Of a stretch of DNA of 64,000 bases, positions 1-11,013 are shown piece after piece. Source of the stretch: Sordariomycetes sp. S80-01Y. Taxonomy: Eukaryota > Ascomycota > Sordariomycetes. Positions within the stretch are counted from its first letter, which is position 1; the number at the start of each line of letters is the position of its first letter. The stretch covers positions 930,001-994,000 of the forward strand of contig JAXQJY010000026.1 of the NCBI GenBank assembly GCA_037042185.1. The letters run 5' to 3'. The notes below the pieces were generated by a model, which saw only the letters and a list, made by a program, of their open reading frames with translations, was not told where the DNA came from and did not search any database. Made by a program: the position numbers and the translations under genes.

Positions 1-526
1 GACCTGCGGCTCTGACATCGAGACCGGTCTCTTCCCATGCTTCACGAATCGCACAGACCACATCAGGCTCGTCCTTGGCAATCTTGCCCCGAGGAAAACT
101 CCAGCTCGAGCCCTTCTTCCAACCCTTGACCAGAATAGTCGAATCCATCTCAGGATTGAGCAGGATGACGCCGCGGACGGGCACGCGCTGCTTGTACAGA
201 ATAAAGTTTTCGAAGGCGGCCACATGTTCTTCTGGGGTGAACTGGGCGAGCAGCGGACAGTGTTTGAAGAAGGCTAGGCAGAATGTTCGGAGGGACATCG
301 CCGGAAGGCTCGCGTCGGTCGGTCGGACGAAATCCTCGTAGTACCAGTGAGCTTCCTCGGCATTGAAACATATTCGCTCCACACTAGAGAGGTCACCGGT
401 CGGGAGATTGATCAGGAAGCGGACGCAAAGGTCGTCCAGCCCTACACTAGTTAGCTATTGGGTCTTTTGCGACGCGCGCAAGTGTCCAGGCGTACAATCT
501 CCCAGCTGCATCTGGGGCGCGGCCAT
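1..526 (-). CDS. DCP2: mRNA-decapping enzyme subunit 2 (N-terminal part, cut by window edge)
   Basis: Hydrolyses the m7G cap of mRNA during 5'-3' decay, with Dcp1, in the cytoplasm and P-bodies. Two exons are visible: 526-496 and 441-1; the 54-nt intron (495-442) has donor GTACGC and a CTAAC branch site close to its acceptor. The joined start reads MAAPQMQLGDWLDDLCVRF, the expected Dcp2 opening. The regulatory box-A region follows (VRFLINLPTGDLSSVERICF), then the Nudix domain with VPVRGVILL and a complete Nudix box, G-x5-E-x7-R-E-x2-E-E-x-G (GKIAKDEP ... REAWEETGLD), so the catalytic glutamates are present. About 157 residues lie in the window; the C-terminal part is beyond position 1. The gene is divergent from the DUF4112 gene. 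Confidence 0.93.
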
Positions 527-1497
527 GATGGCGTTGCAACTCAGATAAGTTGTCGGAATAGAATAGTATACTGAAAGGTACGCTTATGACTTTGCGGAGA
601 GGTATTCGGAGCGTAATCTTGAAGCGGTGCAGGACATGGTCGTAGCGGAAGGGAGTCCGATGAGGTGGATCGAATCCGGAGCGCGGTTGAGGTAGCGACA
701 CCGTTGACGAGACTCGCTCGTGGAGCAACAGAGCTGGCTGGAGTCTCAGTCGGCGGTTAGTTTTGGTTGATCTCGGGGTCGCGAATGCTGCTGTGCGCGT
801 TGGGCTGAGAGCGATAACGATGACAAGTTGGTTGCCAGATGGAGCACCAGGTCGAAACCCAACGTCAGAGAGCGCGCCGACGGCTGCGTGCGGACTGTTG
901 CGGACGGACTGTGTGGCGCAGCGCGTGAGGAGGAAGCTCTCCGAATTAACGCCCGAGGTGCACAGTGCCAAGCATCTGGCAGCTGAATCGTTGAGCTCCA
1001 GCCACAATCTGGGTCTGTCTTTGTGTGGCGGTGCACATGTGGCGCACCACTCAATTGCCGATGAACAAGCCACATCTCCAACTGTGGTGCCACGTCTGCC
1101 GACATAGCGCCAGACCGCCCAGGATTAATTACATCATTGCCAGCCCCCGGAACCTCTATGCACAGGTGAAATCAAGAAATTCTACGGCAGCTGGCAATGA
1201 TGGTCATGCCTCTAGCTCAAAAGCGGTGGGCTATGTAAAAGCTTGTCTGCTCCTTGCCCGACGCCCAATTTTAAAGGCCTCCCTTCCACGCCCTCTTGTC
1301 GCAAACCTTTTATCATCCTTCCAAAACGCGAGGCGCCTCCTGAAACCACAGGCGACAAGCGCAGAACCAACCAACGACAAAGCCGCATTGCGCCCTTCTT
1401 CACGACCCAAAGCTTAAGTACCGACGGCATTCTTCCGAAAGGCCTCCCACATCCCACGTTCCACTGCCTTCTATTAGAGGCATAGACATCGACAGCT
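527..1497. promoter_or_regulatory. Divergent intergenic region, DCP2 / DUF4112 gene
   Basis: This 971-bp stretch separates two outward-facing genes and must hold both promoters and leaders. A long open frame on the minus strand (1073-447) runs into the DCP2 exon and intron in the wrong frame and resembles nothing known. I see no tRNA, repeat or additional gene here. Confidence 0.6.
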
Positions 1498-2456
1498 ATG
1501 GCGGGTTTCATCGGCAAGTTTGTCATCAAGAAGGTGCTTGGGGAGACGATCGAGAACAAATTTGGCAAAGAGGTAAGGCCCTATGAATGATGCGATGAGC
1601 TTTAGCAACAGCTTGTGCTGATGCGATGTAGGACCCTTATTTCGAGACTGTGCCTGCGACGCGACTGGACGGCAAGCCTACCAAGTCTGGCCGGGTCAAG
1701 AAGCAGAAGAAGGCTCTCCCTCCAGGCCTCAGCGAGCACGATGCCCAAGTCTTGACCAAAGTCAAGCGGCGCGCGTATCGCCTCGATTCGAGTCTTTTTC
1801 AATTCGCTGGCATTAAATTTGGATGGGGAAGTGTCATTGGCCTGTTCCCTGCGTAAGTCTCCTCACACCAGCTGTTCTTGAATCGTATGCTGACACCACA
1901 ACGCAGCGTTGGCGACGTCTTGGATGCTCTGCTAGCAGTCATGGTCATGAAGACATGCATGCAGATTGAAGGTGGCCTGCCGGCAAACCTGAGGATCAAG
2001 ATGTTTATCAACATCATCTTTGACTTTGTGATTGGCTTGATACCTTTCCTCGGAGATCTGGTTGATGCGATGTATCGCGCCAACACAAAGAACGCCATTA
2101 TTTTGGAAGACCATCTCAGGGAGAAAGGCAAGAAAAACTTGCGCCAGAGCGGGCTGCCCATACCCGCCGTCGACCCAAGCGATCCTGAAGAGTATGAGCG
2201 GGCTAAAAATAGCCGTACCCCCGACAATCGCTCGCCGTTGCCATCTCGTCAACCGTCTGCTCGCTCTGCCAGGAACGAGAACGCCGCGCAACCGACACCT
2301 TCAGAGCCAGCAAGGCCGGCAGAGGTTCGTCAGGGCGGCGGATGGTTCGGTCGCAGCACCCGTGACCGTCCCCAGGATGTTGAGATGGGCCGCGTCGATG
2401 ATGGGCGTACCGACAGTCGCCGCACCAAGGACAGGCGAAGTGATGGGCGCCGTTGA
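1498..2456 (+). CDS. DUF4112 domain protein, predicted membrane-associated
   Basis: Three exons: 1498-1572, 1632-1852, 1907-2456. Donors are GTAAGG and GTAAGT, acceptors GTAG and GCAG, and all phases join. The first exon encodes MAGFIGKFVIKKVLGETIENKFGKE in two pieces of the usual family opening. The core carries the two-part hydrophobic hairpin of DUF4112 (FQFAGIKFGWGSVIGLFPA, GDVLDALLAVMVMK, then FINIIFDFVIGLIPFLGDLVDAMYRAN). The C-terminal ~110 residues are charged and disordered (Pro, Arg, Ser, Asp). The biochemical function of DUF4112 proteins is unknown; membrane association is inferred from the hydrophobic segments. It stands divergent from DCP2 and upstream of the RNR gene. Confidence 0.85.
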
Positions 2457-3495
2457 GATTTGAACGTCGTCGAGACCATCTTCTCTTAGATTCACGGTCT
2501 TCGTTGCTCTTCGTGGCGGCATGTTGCAATAGTGGAATAGTGGAATAGCAATCTGATTTCAAATTCACATCGCCGGGTTGATTAGCGTCGTCGTTGCACG
2601 AACAACGTGATGAGTGCTAAGACGGCATGCGTATTTGCTGCATGCTGAAGCTCTGAAGCTGGACGGCTAGCACACGTCCTGGTGAACATCCTTTCCTCAC
2701 TCAATGTCCGCAGTCTCCCACCACTGCACCAGGGAGGACCTTCAGAGACAAAATGACTCCCGAGGCAGCCATAGCATCAGAACAACGCGATGTTGCCATT
2801 GGCATCAGTGGGGAAGGCACATCATACGTACCTGAGAACTTGGCTGTGGACACTGTTTGAGGCGATATGGGAACACGATGGGTGATCCTCCGTGCCTGTA
2901 TACTTTGTCAAGCTCCACAGCAGAGGTAAATCCACGCGTCAAACCCTGTCCATACACTTAATCTGGCAATGATTTCAATACGTAAGTAAGTACCTTGCTC
3001 ACGTCTCGCCGAAGTCGCTCGTCACGATGTGGGCTGCTGAGCTGAGATTTGGTTACTGATTGATAAAGCAAGAGATGACGTTTCGGCCCCAGCCTGGCGG
3101 GGCTCTGTTGATGCTCTTTGCAGCTCTGGACCTTGTCGAAACGCGAGATTTGACGCGTCGCGCATCGCAATGCCTGTTTAAAGAGGTGGCTGGTCGTTGA
3201 GAGCTGCAGGGATTGAGTGAGCATCGGTGGTACCTGGCATGCGTGCCCCACCTGTAGAGCGATTCGACCGCCCCATTCGCCACTAGCCCCTGCACCATTA
3301 AACACGACCCAGACGCGTCGGCGACACGTGACGGCGCATCGCTCGTTCTACAAAAACCCAAATGGGCTTCTCCTCCAGCTCTATCTTTTCCAGCGCGTTC
3401 TACATCAACCAATTCTCGGTCAACAATCCAGAAGAGCATCTTCCCGCATCTTCTAGACCTTGATCATTCCCTCAGACCCCCTCAACTCCATCACA
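2457..3495 (+). promoter_or_regulatory. Upstream region of the RNR small-subunit gene with ACGCGT boxes
   Basis: No convincing gene lies in this 1039-bp stretch; two short minus-strand open frames (3305-2958, 3439-3053) overlap each other and resemble nothing. It holds three exact ACGCGT motifs at 2934-2939, 3153-3158 and 3313-3318. ACGCGT is the MluI cell-cycle box bound by MBF (Mbp1/Swi6 family) in yeasts, which controls S-phase genes including RNR. Assigning that role here is inference from the motif and from the downstream gene. Confidence 0.65.
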
Positions 3496-4939
3496 ATGGC
3501 TTCTGAAATCACTCCTTCGAAGCAGGTCAGTGACGTCGTCGCCGCCACCGTGAACGACCGTGAACTAACAGTTACCAACAGGCTGCTTCCGCAATTGACA
3601 ACTTCAAGATGGAGTCTCCCGTCAAGAAGCTTGACTTCAACGCTGCCGACAAGGAGAACAACCCCGTCGATGCCGACGCTCTCGCCAACCTCGCCGAGGA
3701 AATTGACAACCAAAAGCCCCAAGACCACACCAAGGTCGAAGAGACCAAGGAGGTCAAGAAGGAGGAGCCTGCAGCACCCGTCGCCCCTACCATCAAGCCT
3801 GAGGAGTCAGACGAGCCCATCCTGCAGGACAACCCTCAGCGCTTTGTGCTCTTCCCCATCAAGTACCACGAGGTTCGTGCCCAGCGCGACGCGTCTCTAC
3901 GCGTAAAGTACCTTGACCCTGAACTAACGCGTGCCCACTAGATTTGGCAAATGTACAAGAAGGCCGAGGCTTCTTTCTGGACTGCTGAAGAGATTGATCT
4001 CTCCAAGGATCTCCACGACTGGAACAACCGCATCACGGATGACGAGAAGTACTTCATCTCCCACATTCTCGCCTTCTTCGCTGCCTCTGACGGCATTGTC
4101 AACGAGAACCTCGTTGAGCGCTTCAGCGGCGAGGTTCAGATCCCCGAGGCTCGATGCTTCTACGGTTTCCAGATCATGATGGAGAACATTCACTCCGAGA
4201 CCTACTCGCTGCTGATTGACACATACATCAAGGAGCAAGCCCAGCGCTCGCACCTGTTCAATGCCATTGACACCAGTATGTCTCAGCCTCCCTTCCACAC
4301 CAAGCTTGTTTCTGACCCTTGACAGTTCCATGCATTCGCAAGAAGGCCGACTGGGCCCTCAACTGGATCGCCGACAAGAAGTCCACATTTGCTCAGCGCC
4401 TCGTCGCCTTCGCCGCCGTCGAGGGTATTTTCTTCTCCGGAGCTTTTGCTTCCATCTTCTGGCTGAAGAAGCGTGGTCTGATGCCTGGCCTCACCTTCTC
4501 CAACGAGCTTATCTCTCGTGACGAGGGTCTGCACACCGATTTCGCTTGCCTGTTGCACTCGCACCTGAAGCACCGTGCCAGCAAGAAGGTTATTGCTGAG
4601 ATTATCACCGACGCCGTCACCATTGAGCAGGAGTTCTTGACCGAGTCGCTGCCATGTGCGCTGCTCGGCATGAACGCCACGCTCATGAAGCAATACATTG
4701 AGTTTGTCGCGGACCGCCTGCTCGTCGCCCTCGGCAACGACAAGATCTACAACTCCACGAACCCCTTCGACTTCATGGAGAACATCTCCCTAGGCGGCAA
4801 GACCAACTTCTTCGAGAAGCGCGTTGGCGACTACCAGAAGGCCGGTGTCATGGCCAGCACCAACAAGGCTAAGGAAGACGCTGGCGCCGCCAGTGAAAAC
4901 AAGGCCGGTGGTGATTTCAGCTTCGATGACGACTTCTAA
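3496..4939 (+). CDS. RNR2: Ribonucleoside-diphosphate reductase small subunit (R2)
   Basis: Makes dNTPs with the large subunit; R2 houses the diiron-tyrosyl radical. Four exons: 3496-3525, 3582-3872, 3942-4275, 4326-4939; phases join to give 422 residues, normal for eukaryotic R2. The N-terminal ~85 residues are Glu/Lys/Pro-rich and variable. The core has [12 protein letters not shown] (iron ligand Asp), [29 protein letters not shown] with the radical tyrosine (about Y181), [11 protein letters not shown] (Glu/His ligands) and [13 protein letters not shown] (second Glu/His set). The C terminus ends in Phe after Asp residues (FSFDDDF), the tail that docks on the large subunit. Intron 2 carries three ACGCGT boxes, besides three upstream. 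Confidence 0.97.
3873..3941 (+). promoter_or_regulatory. RNR2 intron 2 containing three ACGCGT boxes
   Basis: The 69-nt intron contains ACGCGT at 3889-3894, 3899-3904 and 3927-3932; the last overlaps the CTAACGCG branch region. Splice signals are GTTCGT at the donor and CACTAG at the acceptor. Function as a transcriptional MBF-type element is inference. Confidence 0.6.
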
Positions 4940-5416
4940 GCTCGTCGCTTCTCAAAATCGCACGCATGTGCTGTAACAAGTATATACCCATTCATTATCC
5001 TTTGTCATTGAGGAGACGAGCGCGACGCTCTAGCGGCTCTCCTGGCGGGTACTTTCTTTGGTCTACAGGTATTAGGACTGGATGACTCCAGTGGCGTTTA
5101 GGGAGTTGGTTAACGGATACGGACGCTCGAGATGGATTACGATGTACACCTTGCTTTAGGAAACTCAAGAGTGTTGATGTGAATTGATAAGAGATCATAA
5201 TGAAGCCTTTTGATGCTCGCATGCGCTGTGTAGAGTGTTCTCCCAGGTCTGATAGCGGCAGCCTCGAGCCATGATGATAGGTGATGGACGGCCTGAGGTG
5301 TTTGAAGGTCTACTCTGGGCATTTGCCAATTTATCACGGTGTCTGTACCTGCCCGTCTCCAGGCAGTCTAATTCAAACCCATTTACGCGCCCCATAGGCC
5401 ACGCTTCAGTAATCAT
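4940..5416. other. Tail-to-tail intergenic region, RNR2 / SRP9
   Basis: Both flanking genes end here, so these 477 bp hold two 3' untranslated regions. No gene, RNA or repeat is recognisable. Confidence 0.6.
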
Positions 5417-5887
5417 TTATTTCTTTCCCTTCTTCTTCTTCTTCCCACCACCACCGCCGCCCTGCGCTTGCCCCGTCCCTTTCTCATCCGCAACGGGCGG
5501 CGCCTCGGTCATGACAACCTCCTCGTCCATGCCCCCGGGCACAGCGGCCATCCCTTTGCCCAGTCTCCCCAGGCTGCTCTGTATCAATCTGGACACCTCC
5601 TGCGCCTTTGTAGTCCTGTACTTCAGCACGACGCCGGACTCTGGGTCGTAGGTCTTGATGACGAGGCTGCCGCGAGGTTTGGGCGCTTCTGCCGACGTCG
5701 CGTCATCAACGGATTTGCGAGGAGGCTTGGGAGGTTCGATTGAGTACTTGGTCGTTATGCGTGTCTGGTAAGTGTGAGCGGAGGGCTAGAAGAAAAGGGA
5801 GAGGGAGGAACTGACGGTGGCGGGGCGGGCTTCGAGGAGGAGTTTGGATTGATCGACCCATTCTTGGGCGGTCTTGAAGTATGGCAT
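5417..5887 (-). CDS. SRP9: Signal recognition particle subunit SRP9 (SRP9-21 family)
   Basis: Alu-domain subunit of the signal recognition particle, which with SRP14 pauses translation of secretory proteins. Two exons: 5887-5816 and 5764-5417. The 51-nt intron uses GTCAGT and TTACCAG; a nearer TAG would leave only 30 nt and is rejected. Product about 139 residues. It opens with MPYFKTAQEWVDQSKLLLEA, the conserved SRP9 start; exon 2 continues with TRITTKYSIEPPK and the strand-helix pair VVLKYRTTKAQEVSRLIQ. The insert with Pro/Lys between the strands and the poly-Gly/poly-Lys tail (GGGGGGKKKKKGKK) are typical of fungal SRP9-21 proteins, the basic tail suiting RNA contact. Confidence 0.87.
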
Positions 5888-8561
5888 CGTGGCGCGCAGC
5901 TCCCTGGGTCTTTCGAAGCGTCTAGGAGCACTAAATCTCGAGTGTAGGGCTGCGCAGGTGGCAGTGTTGCTAGTCGTGTGCAATGGCGTTGGTGTTGGTG
6001 AAGTGCGAGGTTGGAGGCTACCAGCGAGCGTCACAGTGGGAATTTCATGGTGGGGCTCCCGCATTTCGAGAAGTTTACCTGACAGCGGTAAGCAGCACCT
6101 GGAGAGGCTGCAGCTCGGGCTCGAAATACCCTTCTCGATACAATTGTCGAGGGAGAAGCCCGCAATTCTTTACATGACGCAGCTATTGTTCCCATGCTGT
6201 CTACTTGTTCGTGGATTCGGCGTCGCTGTGATTATGGATATAGCGCAACTTTCGAAGTCGGAATGGCCACCCTCTTCCTAGCATGTGGTTCTCGATGAGC
6301 TTTCCGAGTAGTACCGCCTTCGTCTTGTATTCCTGGTTGTATCATTCTGAGGGCAGGTCATCCAAATATCGAAATCGAAGAAGGCACTTTGATACTGTTT
6401 TAGGGCTATTGACTGGTTCGAAGATCCTAGTGGCGCTGTTGCGCGAAGAAACCACTAGACATTTCGACCCAGTAGCGGGAAGGACTGAGACTCTGGATTA
6501 CATGGTTGCGTGTTGCTCTCGTATATCATCGTCATTTCAGGAGACGGTCTATCAAGGAGGTGAGGAGGGGCACAATCAACGGACAGATGTAGACTTCGGG
6601 GCAGACAAACTTCCAAGTGCCTCGACAGCTGGTGAAATCATGTTCAGACAGCTAAAGGCGGTCTACGTACTAGTGATATACTCCTTGTCATCGGAATATT
6701 TACTGAAGAGTGACTGTACCAGACACTGCTGGGGACTGATCGGCTCATCTTCATCTAAGTTTGCGTGATTGAGGTCTCAAGCAAGAGCCTTTCTCACTAC
6801 ACTAGTCAACTTGGCAATTGCTAGGCTTCTGAAGACTTCAGTACTCAATACAAGGCTTACTGCCCATGTAGCACTTCTCAAGAAAGTATCAGAAGCCAAG
6901 AAGAAGGGAGTTATTCAGCCGCGAAAGATATAGAAGACGTGGGCGTGGTCGACACTTCTCGGGTGTTGAACACAGCTCTCGTCCCTAGTTTCTTCTCCAA
7001 CCTTCGTGGGTGTCCTTTGGGTCCAAGTTGATTCTCTTTCGCCCCTTCGCTACTCTAAAGGCGTGAGGAATATCTCAGACATATGTACACCTTCCAATCA
7101 CGGAACGCCTCGAGAAGGGCCCAGCTCGAATACTTGGCTCTTTCCTACGTCGGTTAAGCTCTGAAGTGCGTGCATCCGAGCCAAGTTATGAAAAGTCTTC
7201 TATTGCACAAGCGGACCGACGGCGGCCGACGCAGCAACTCTGGAGACCGGCGTCGGGAATCGTGGCGGTCCTTCGGAAACCGCCTCGTAGCGTCATGGGA
7301 CTGACGTGTGGCAACGAGTGCGGTTCCCGAAAGCTTGGCTCCTTGGCCTACAGCTGAAGCTAATCAAGTATGAACATTCGGCCTTTGCCTTCGTCGACCC
7401 CGGTTGGTGACGCTATACCACTGGGCGAGCTCTTGCAACTGGCGGTTAACCTCGTTGTGAGGCAGAGACTTTGGAAAGGTGAAGAGAACAGTGGCACGAA
7501 ACAGTACTATTCCAGACGACATTTTTCGGCCGAGCTGCATGCAAGTCTATCACATCTGGCTCGGCTATCGAGACTGACGAGCGGCATGTGGCGCGGCGCA
7601 GCGCTGCGGGTCCTTCGGTGGCCCCTTTTCCCTCCTAAATAGCATGCGTGAGATCTCAAACAGATGATTTATCAATCAGTGCCAAGAAGATCCTACTGTA
7701 AACCTTGCACGCCCTCCTTACTAGATTCGATAAAGCGTACCGTGTATGCGGGGTGATTTAGCCTTGTCTTTCCATTGGATCCATGGACCCATGGGGCGGC
7801 CGATGCCCACAGCTCCGAGTACCTAGGTATAACAAACACACAGCTGTGTCTCTTTAGTTTGTCAGATTGAGCTGTCGAGAGCTGAAACTCGCAAGCTGCT
7901 CCTCATTACGAGGTTATAGCATAACTCGAACGATGGTCGTGTTTTGAGTGTACTACGTGATGAATTTAGCGCTTCCCATACATTGTATGTAAGTATAAGA
8001 AGGCAAAAGATCTCCGGGCTTGCACTAAGCACAGTGAATCGTAACCGCCCCATAAACATGGAAGGGATCCAAGACTAAGGCTTGGCGCCCCAAAACCATC
8101 TCGAGGCCCTCAGAATAAAGCCGTGGCGATGATCCAGTCCGGGACTGATGAAGTCTTGTGTAGATCCGCCCGTGTGCGATCCTACGCGCATCATAACCCG
8201 TTGAAGAAGCTGTAGCTTTGCTGGGCAGCGGCTGGGCGTCTTCTTATGTTGCTACTGGGTGAGCCTCACGAATCCATGGGTCAATTTACGACATTGCAGT
8301 GAGCTACAGCTGCGAGGCCAACAGTCCTTCCTCACATAGTAGCTTGGCTGGTGAAAAAAAAACGGGGGTGATCTTCACAGAGTAGTAGCAAGTATTGAGT
8401 CTGCTAATCCTGTGGCCTGCGTAGTATGACTACGCCAACACCGTCAACGCACAGTCCCTGGGCAGTCTCGATGGGTATAAATAGCCCCGTACGGTTCAAG
8501 GGACAATAGATATCCTCGGATCAGTAACACTTCTCAAACCCGTCAACCCGAAGAAACCACA
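5888..8561. other. Gene-poor stretch upstream of the NLP gene
   Basis: About 2.7 kb without a supportable gene. The longest open frame, 6283-6768 (+, 161 codons), has no recognisable domain and poor coding character. Proximal to the NLP gene is a good TATA box (8475-8482). The lowered coding density fits an accessory pocket beside a secreted-protein gene; I see no transposase, terminal repeats or tRNA. Confidence 0.55.
8475..8482 (+). promoter_or_regulatory. TATA box of the NLP gene
   Basis: TATAAATA lies 80 bp upstream of the start codon at 8562, a normal distance for an inducible fungal promoter with a short leader. It is the clearest TATA element I noticed in the window. Confidence 0.6.
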
Positions 8562-9388
8562 ATGCCCGGCCTCCTCAAAGCTGTAACCGCGCTGCTTGGT
8601 GCCGTGGCCGTAACGGCCTCGCCAACTTCCCAGCCAGAGAAGCGTGATATCATCTCGCCGCTGGGTGAGAGCGCTTCCGATCTCGAGTTCAAGTTCCAGC
8701 CGTACCTCGACTTCGACAGGGACGGCTGCTACAATACTGCTGGCATCGACCCTAGCGGGTACAGGAATCCCGGCAAAGGTGCCACGGGCACCAACGAGGG
8801 AGACTGTCGTGACCCTCACCAATTAGAAAACAGCAACGTGTACTCGCGCTCGCGTTGCAACAATGGTATCTGTGCCGTCATGTAAGCCCATGACTCCGCA
8901 GTGTCTCTCACGGGCGGACTGACCTCCCTTCCAGGTACGAGTACTACTTCGAAAAGGACCAGATCGTTCCATGGGGCTTCTCGAGCGGCCACCAACACGA
9001 TTGGGAGAACGTCGTCGTCTTCTCCCGCGGGGACGAAATCATCTGGGTCGCGCCCTCGGCCCACGGCAATTATGCCAGCGGCTCCAACGTCATCATCGTT
9101 GACGGGACGCATCCCCTGATCGTCTACCACAAGGACGGCGGCTCCACCCACTGCTTCCGCGTGGCCAACGGCGGCGATCAGAGCAGCCCAGAGAACCACT
9201 TCGGCTACTTCTACCGCAGCCCGCTGGTGGGATGGGACAACTGGCCGAGCACATGGCTCAGAGACCGGCTGTTCAGCGATGGTTACGGCGGTTTGAGGCC
9301 TAAGCTTAGCGACGACGATTTCGGTGACTACCTCTGGCGCGCCGCCGGGGACAACGTGCCTGGATTCTGTCCTTGGGCTTGGTGCTAA
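8562..9388 (+). CDS. Secreted necrosis- and ethylene-inducing protein (NPP1/NLP family)
   Basis: NLPs are secreted cytolysins that bind glycosylinositol phosphorylceramides in plant membranes. Two exons, 8562-8881 and 8935-9388, encode 257 residues. A signal peptide (about residues 1-19) is followed by a Lys-Arg site at 27-28 that a Kex2-type protease could cut. The family heptapeptide is at residues 125-131 and reads GHQHDWE, with Gln where Arg is usual; His126, His128, Asp129 and Glu131 are kept. At least four cysteines precede it, more than the two of type 1 NLPs. The C terminus (PGFCPWAWC) is full length for the family. No frameshift or stop interrupts it. Whether this copy is cytolytic cannot be told, since many NLP paralogues are not. 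Confidence 0.93.
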
Positions 9389-9754
9389 GCCGTGGACTCG
9401 GAGGCGTGTCGTACCGTGTTATGTAGATACTGTTCTTTTGCTATATGCCATAGAACCCTCCTGCTTCGATATTTCGTCGTCACAGAGGTGAACCTACAAT
9501 ACACACCAGATTTCGCTGTCTAAACAATGTTAAAACGTTATCGTCACTGCGATTGGAGCCACTGGAATAGGTTCAGAGACCCTACCCGAGCTTGCTGCGC
9601 TGGCGAGCTCGAGGAACAGAATGGAATCTTTCATGGAGGGCAAAACATGAAAATACAACCAGCGCGGTGAAATAAATGGTTGCTTCTCCTTTTTCATTTT
9701 GAATATAAAAAGTCATGTCCCTCCCCCACAAGCGCTGGCAGCACGTGTCCAGAT
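9389..9754. other. Tail-to-tail intergenic region, NLP / SWD2
   Basis: 366 bp containing the two 3' untranslated regions. Nothing else is recognisable. Confidence 0.6.
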
Positions 9755-11013
9755 CTAGCCATGGGGATCTGGTACCCAAAATGTCACGTCCTGGTCCGCT
9801 GTCGCAAAGAAGTTGTACCGCGGATTGAACCCCAGCACCGCCGCCTCCTTCTTATGCGGCAGGGTATACGTTGGTTCGAGGACCTTATTCTCACCAGGCG
9901 TGGCCCGCAGATCCCAGACCAGAACATCCTTCTTCGCCCCGCTGAGGACGAAACGCCCATCTGGCGTGAAGCTGCATTCACCACTGCTATCGATTCTTGA
10001 CTGGTCGATAGAGCCGCCATTGATAGCAGGCATCTCTCCCGGTGCGAGACGACGAGTGCTACCTTCGGGTTTGCGGAGGTATGCTTTAAGTGTTCCTTCG
10101 AAAGCATCGAGGATCCAATGGCCGCCATGTCTTGTGCCGATCAAAAGGTGTTTCCCGTCGTTTGAGAATTCCAGCTTCGTCCAACCCTTGATCAGGTTCG
10201 GTGTTGGGTCAATGGCATTTCCTTGCTCAAGGAGGTCGATTATTTGGAACGGCGCCTTGTCGTAGTTGCGAACGTCGTACAGCAGCACCGATGCAGAGGC
10301 AGGGCAAGCCACGGCGAAGACGGCCCCTGAAGGGTCGTAAGCGGCCAGTGTTGGTAATCGCAGGTTCAGCTGTGCCTGGCAATTCTTCGACTGCGTATCC
10401 CACAGCCGTACGGTATTGTCCTGTGAGCAGGATATGAAGTTGTCGTTTCCCGGGTGCATAGCTAGGCATGTGACAGCACCCTCGTGCCCTTCAAAGTATC
10501 GTATGAAGGAGTTGTCGTGCGTCGCGAGGTACCGAATCGAGTCTTTGCCGTGAGTACAGATCCTGTCACATTCATCGAGATCGAGGCTTACCGTTCTGCA
10601 TTGTGCTCGCAAAGATGATACTCGAGTTCGTGTGCGTAAACCTCGCCAACTTGACACCGTATTTCTTGCTGAACAGATTCTTGTCGTGTCTTCCTTCTTT
10701 GACGTTATATATTTGAATGGTCTCGTCGCTATTGGAGGTCATGCATAGCTCGCCATCGTCGTTGTAGTCGATCGATTGAACGAAGGGTATCGGTCTGCCT
10801 TCTTTGATGTCATCGCGTTTAAACAGCTGTTCCAGGGTTAGCAGGTGTGTGATGGAGTTGAGCATTGATCTTGAGCACCTTTGTTGGTCTATATGAGCCG
10901 ATGACGTCGCTGAGAGCCGATGTTGGCGGTCCTGTCAAGGTTCGTTGAATGTTAAGTGAGGGCGTTGATGCCGAGCGCGCTGGCCCATCAACGTCCATCG
11001 GCGTTGCAGACAT
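9755..11013 (-). CDS. SWD2: WD40 protein Swd2/WDR82 (COMPASS and cleavage-polyadenylation factor subunit)
   Basis: Swd2 is shared by the Set1/COMPASS H3K4 methyltransferase and the CPF mRNA 3'-end machinery in the nucleus. Three exons: 11013-10879, 10826-10592, 10542-9755; 385 residues. Intron 1 has the weak donor GTGCTC, chosen because it alone joins SYRPTK to LFKRDDIKEGRPIPFVQS, the family's continuous N terminus. Diagnostic stretches: SIDYNDDGELCMTSNSDETI, SKKYGVKLARFTHT, DSIRYLATHDNSFIRYFEGH, FISCSQDNTVRLWDTQSKNC, LYDVRNYDKAPFQ and the terminal FFATADQDVTFWVPD. Six to seven WD blades are apparent, and the length is a little above the yeast protein because of a Pro-rich insert near KAYLRKPEGSTRRLAPG. 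Confidence 0.93.

Noticed and set aside
661-700. GATCGAATCC resembling a tRNA B box
   Set aside because: No matching A box, acceptor stem or cloverleaf can be drawn around it; no tRNA gene was found by eye anywhere in the window.
447-1073. A 208-codon minus-strand open frame upstream of DCP2
   Set aside because: It runs through the DCP2 first exon and intron in another frame, is Ser/Arg/Pro-rich without domain, and lies where the DCP2 leader must be.
6283-6768. A 161-codon plus-strand open frame in the gene-poor pocket
   Set aside because: No domain, no signal peptide, mixed third-position use; could be chance. Kept only as a remark.
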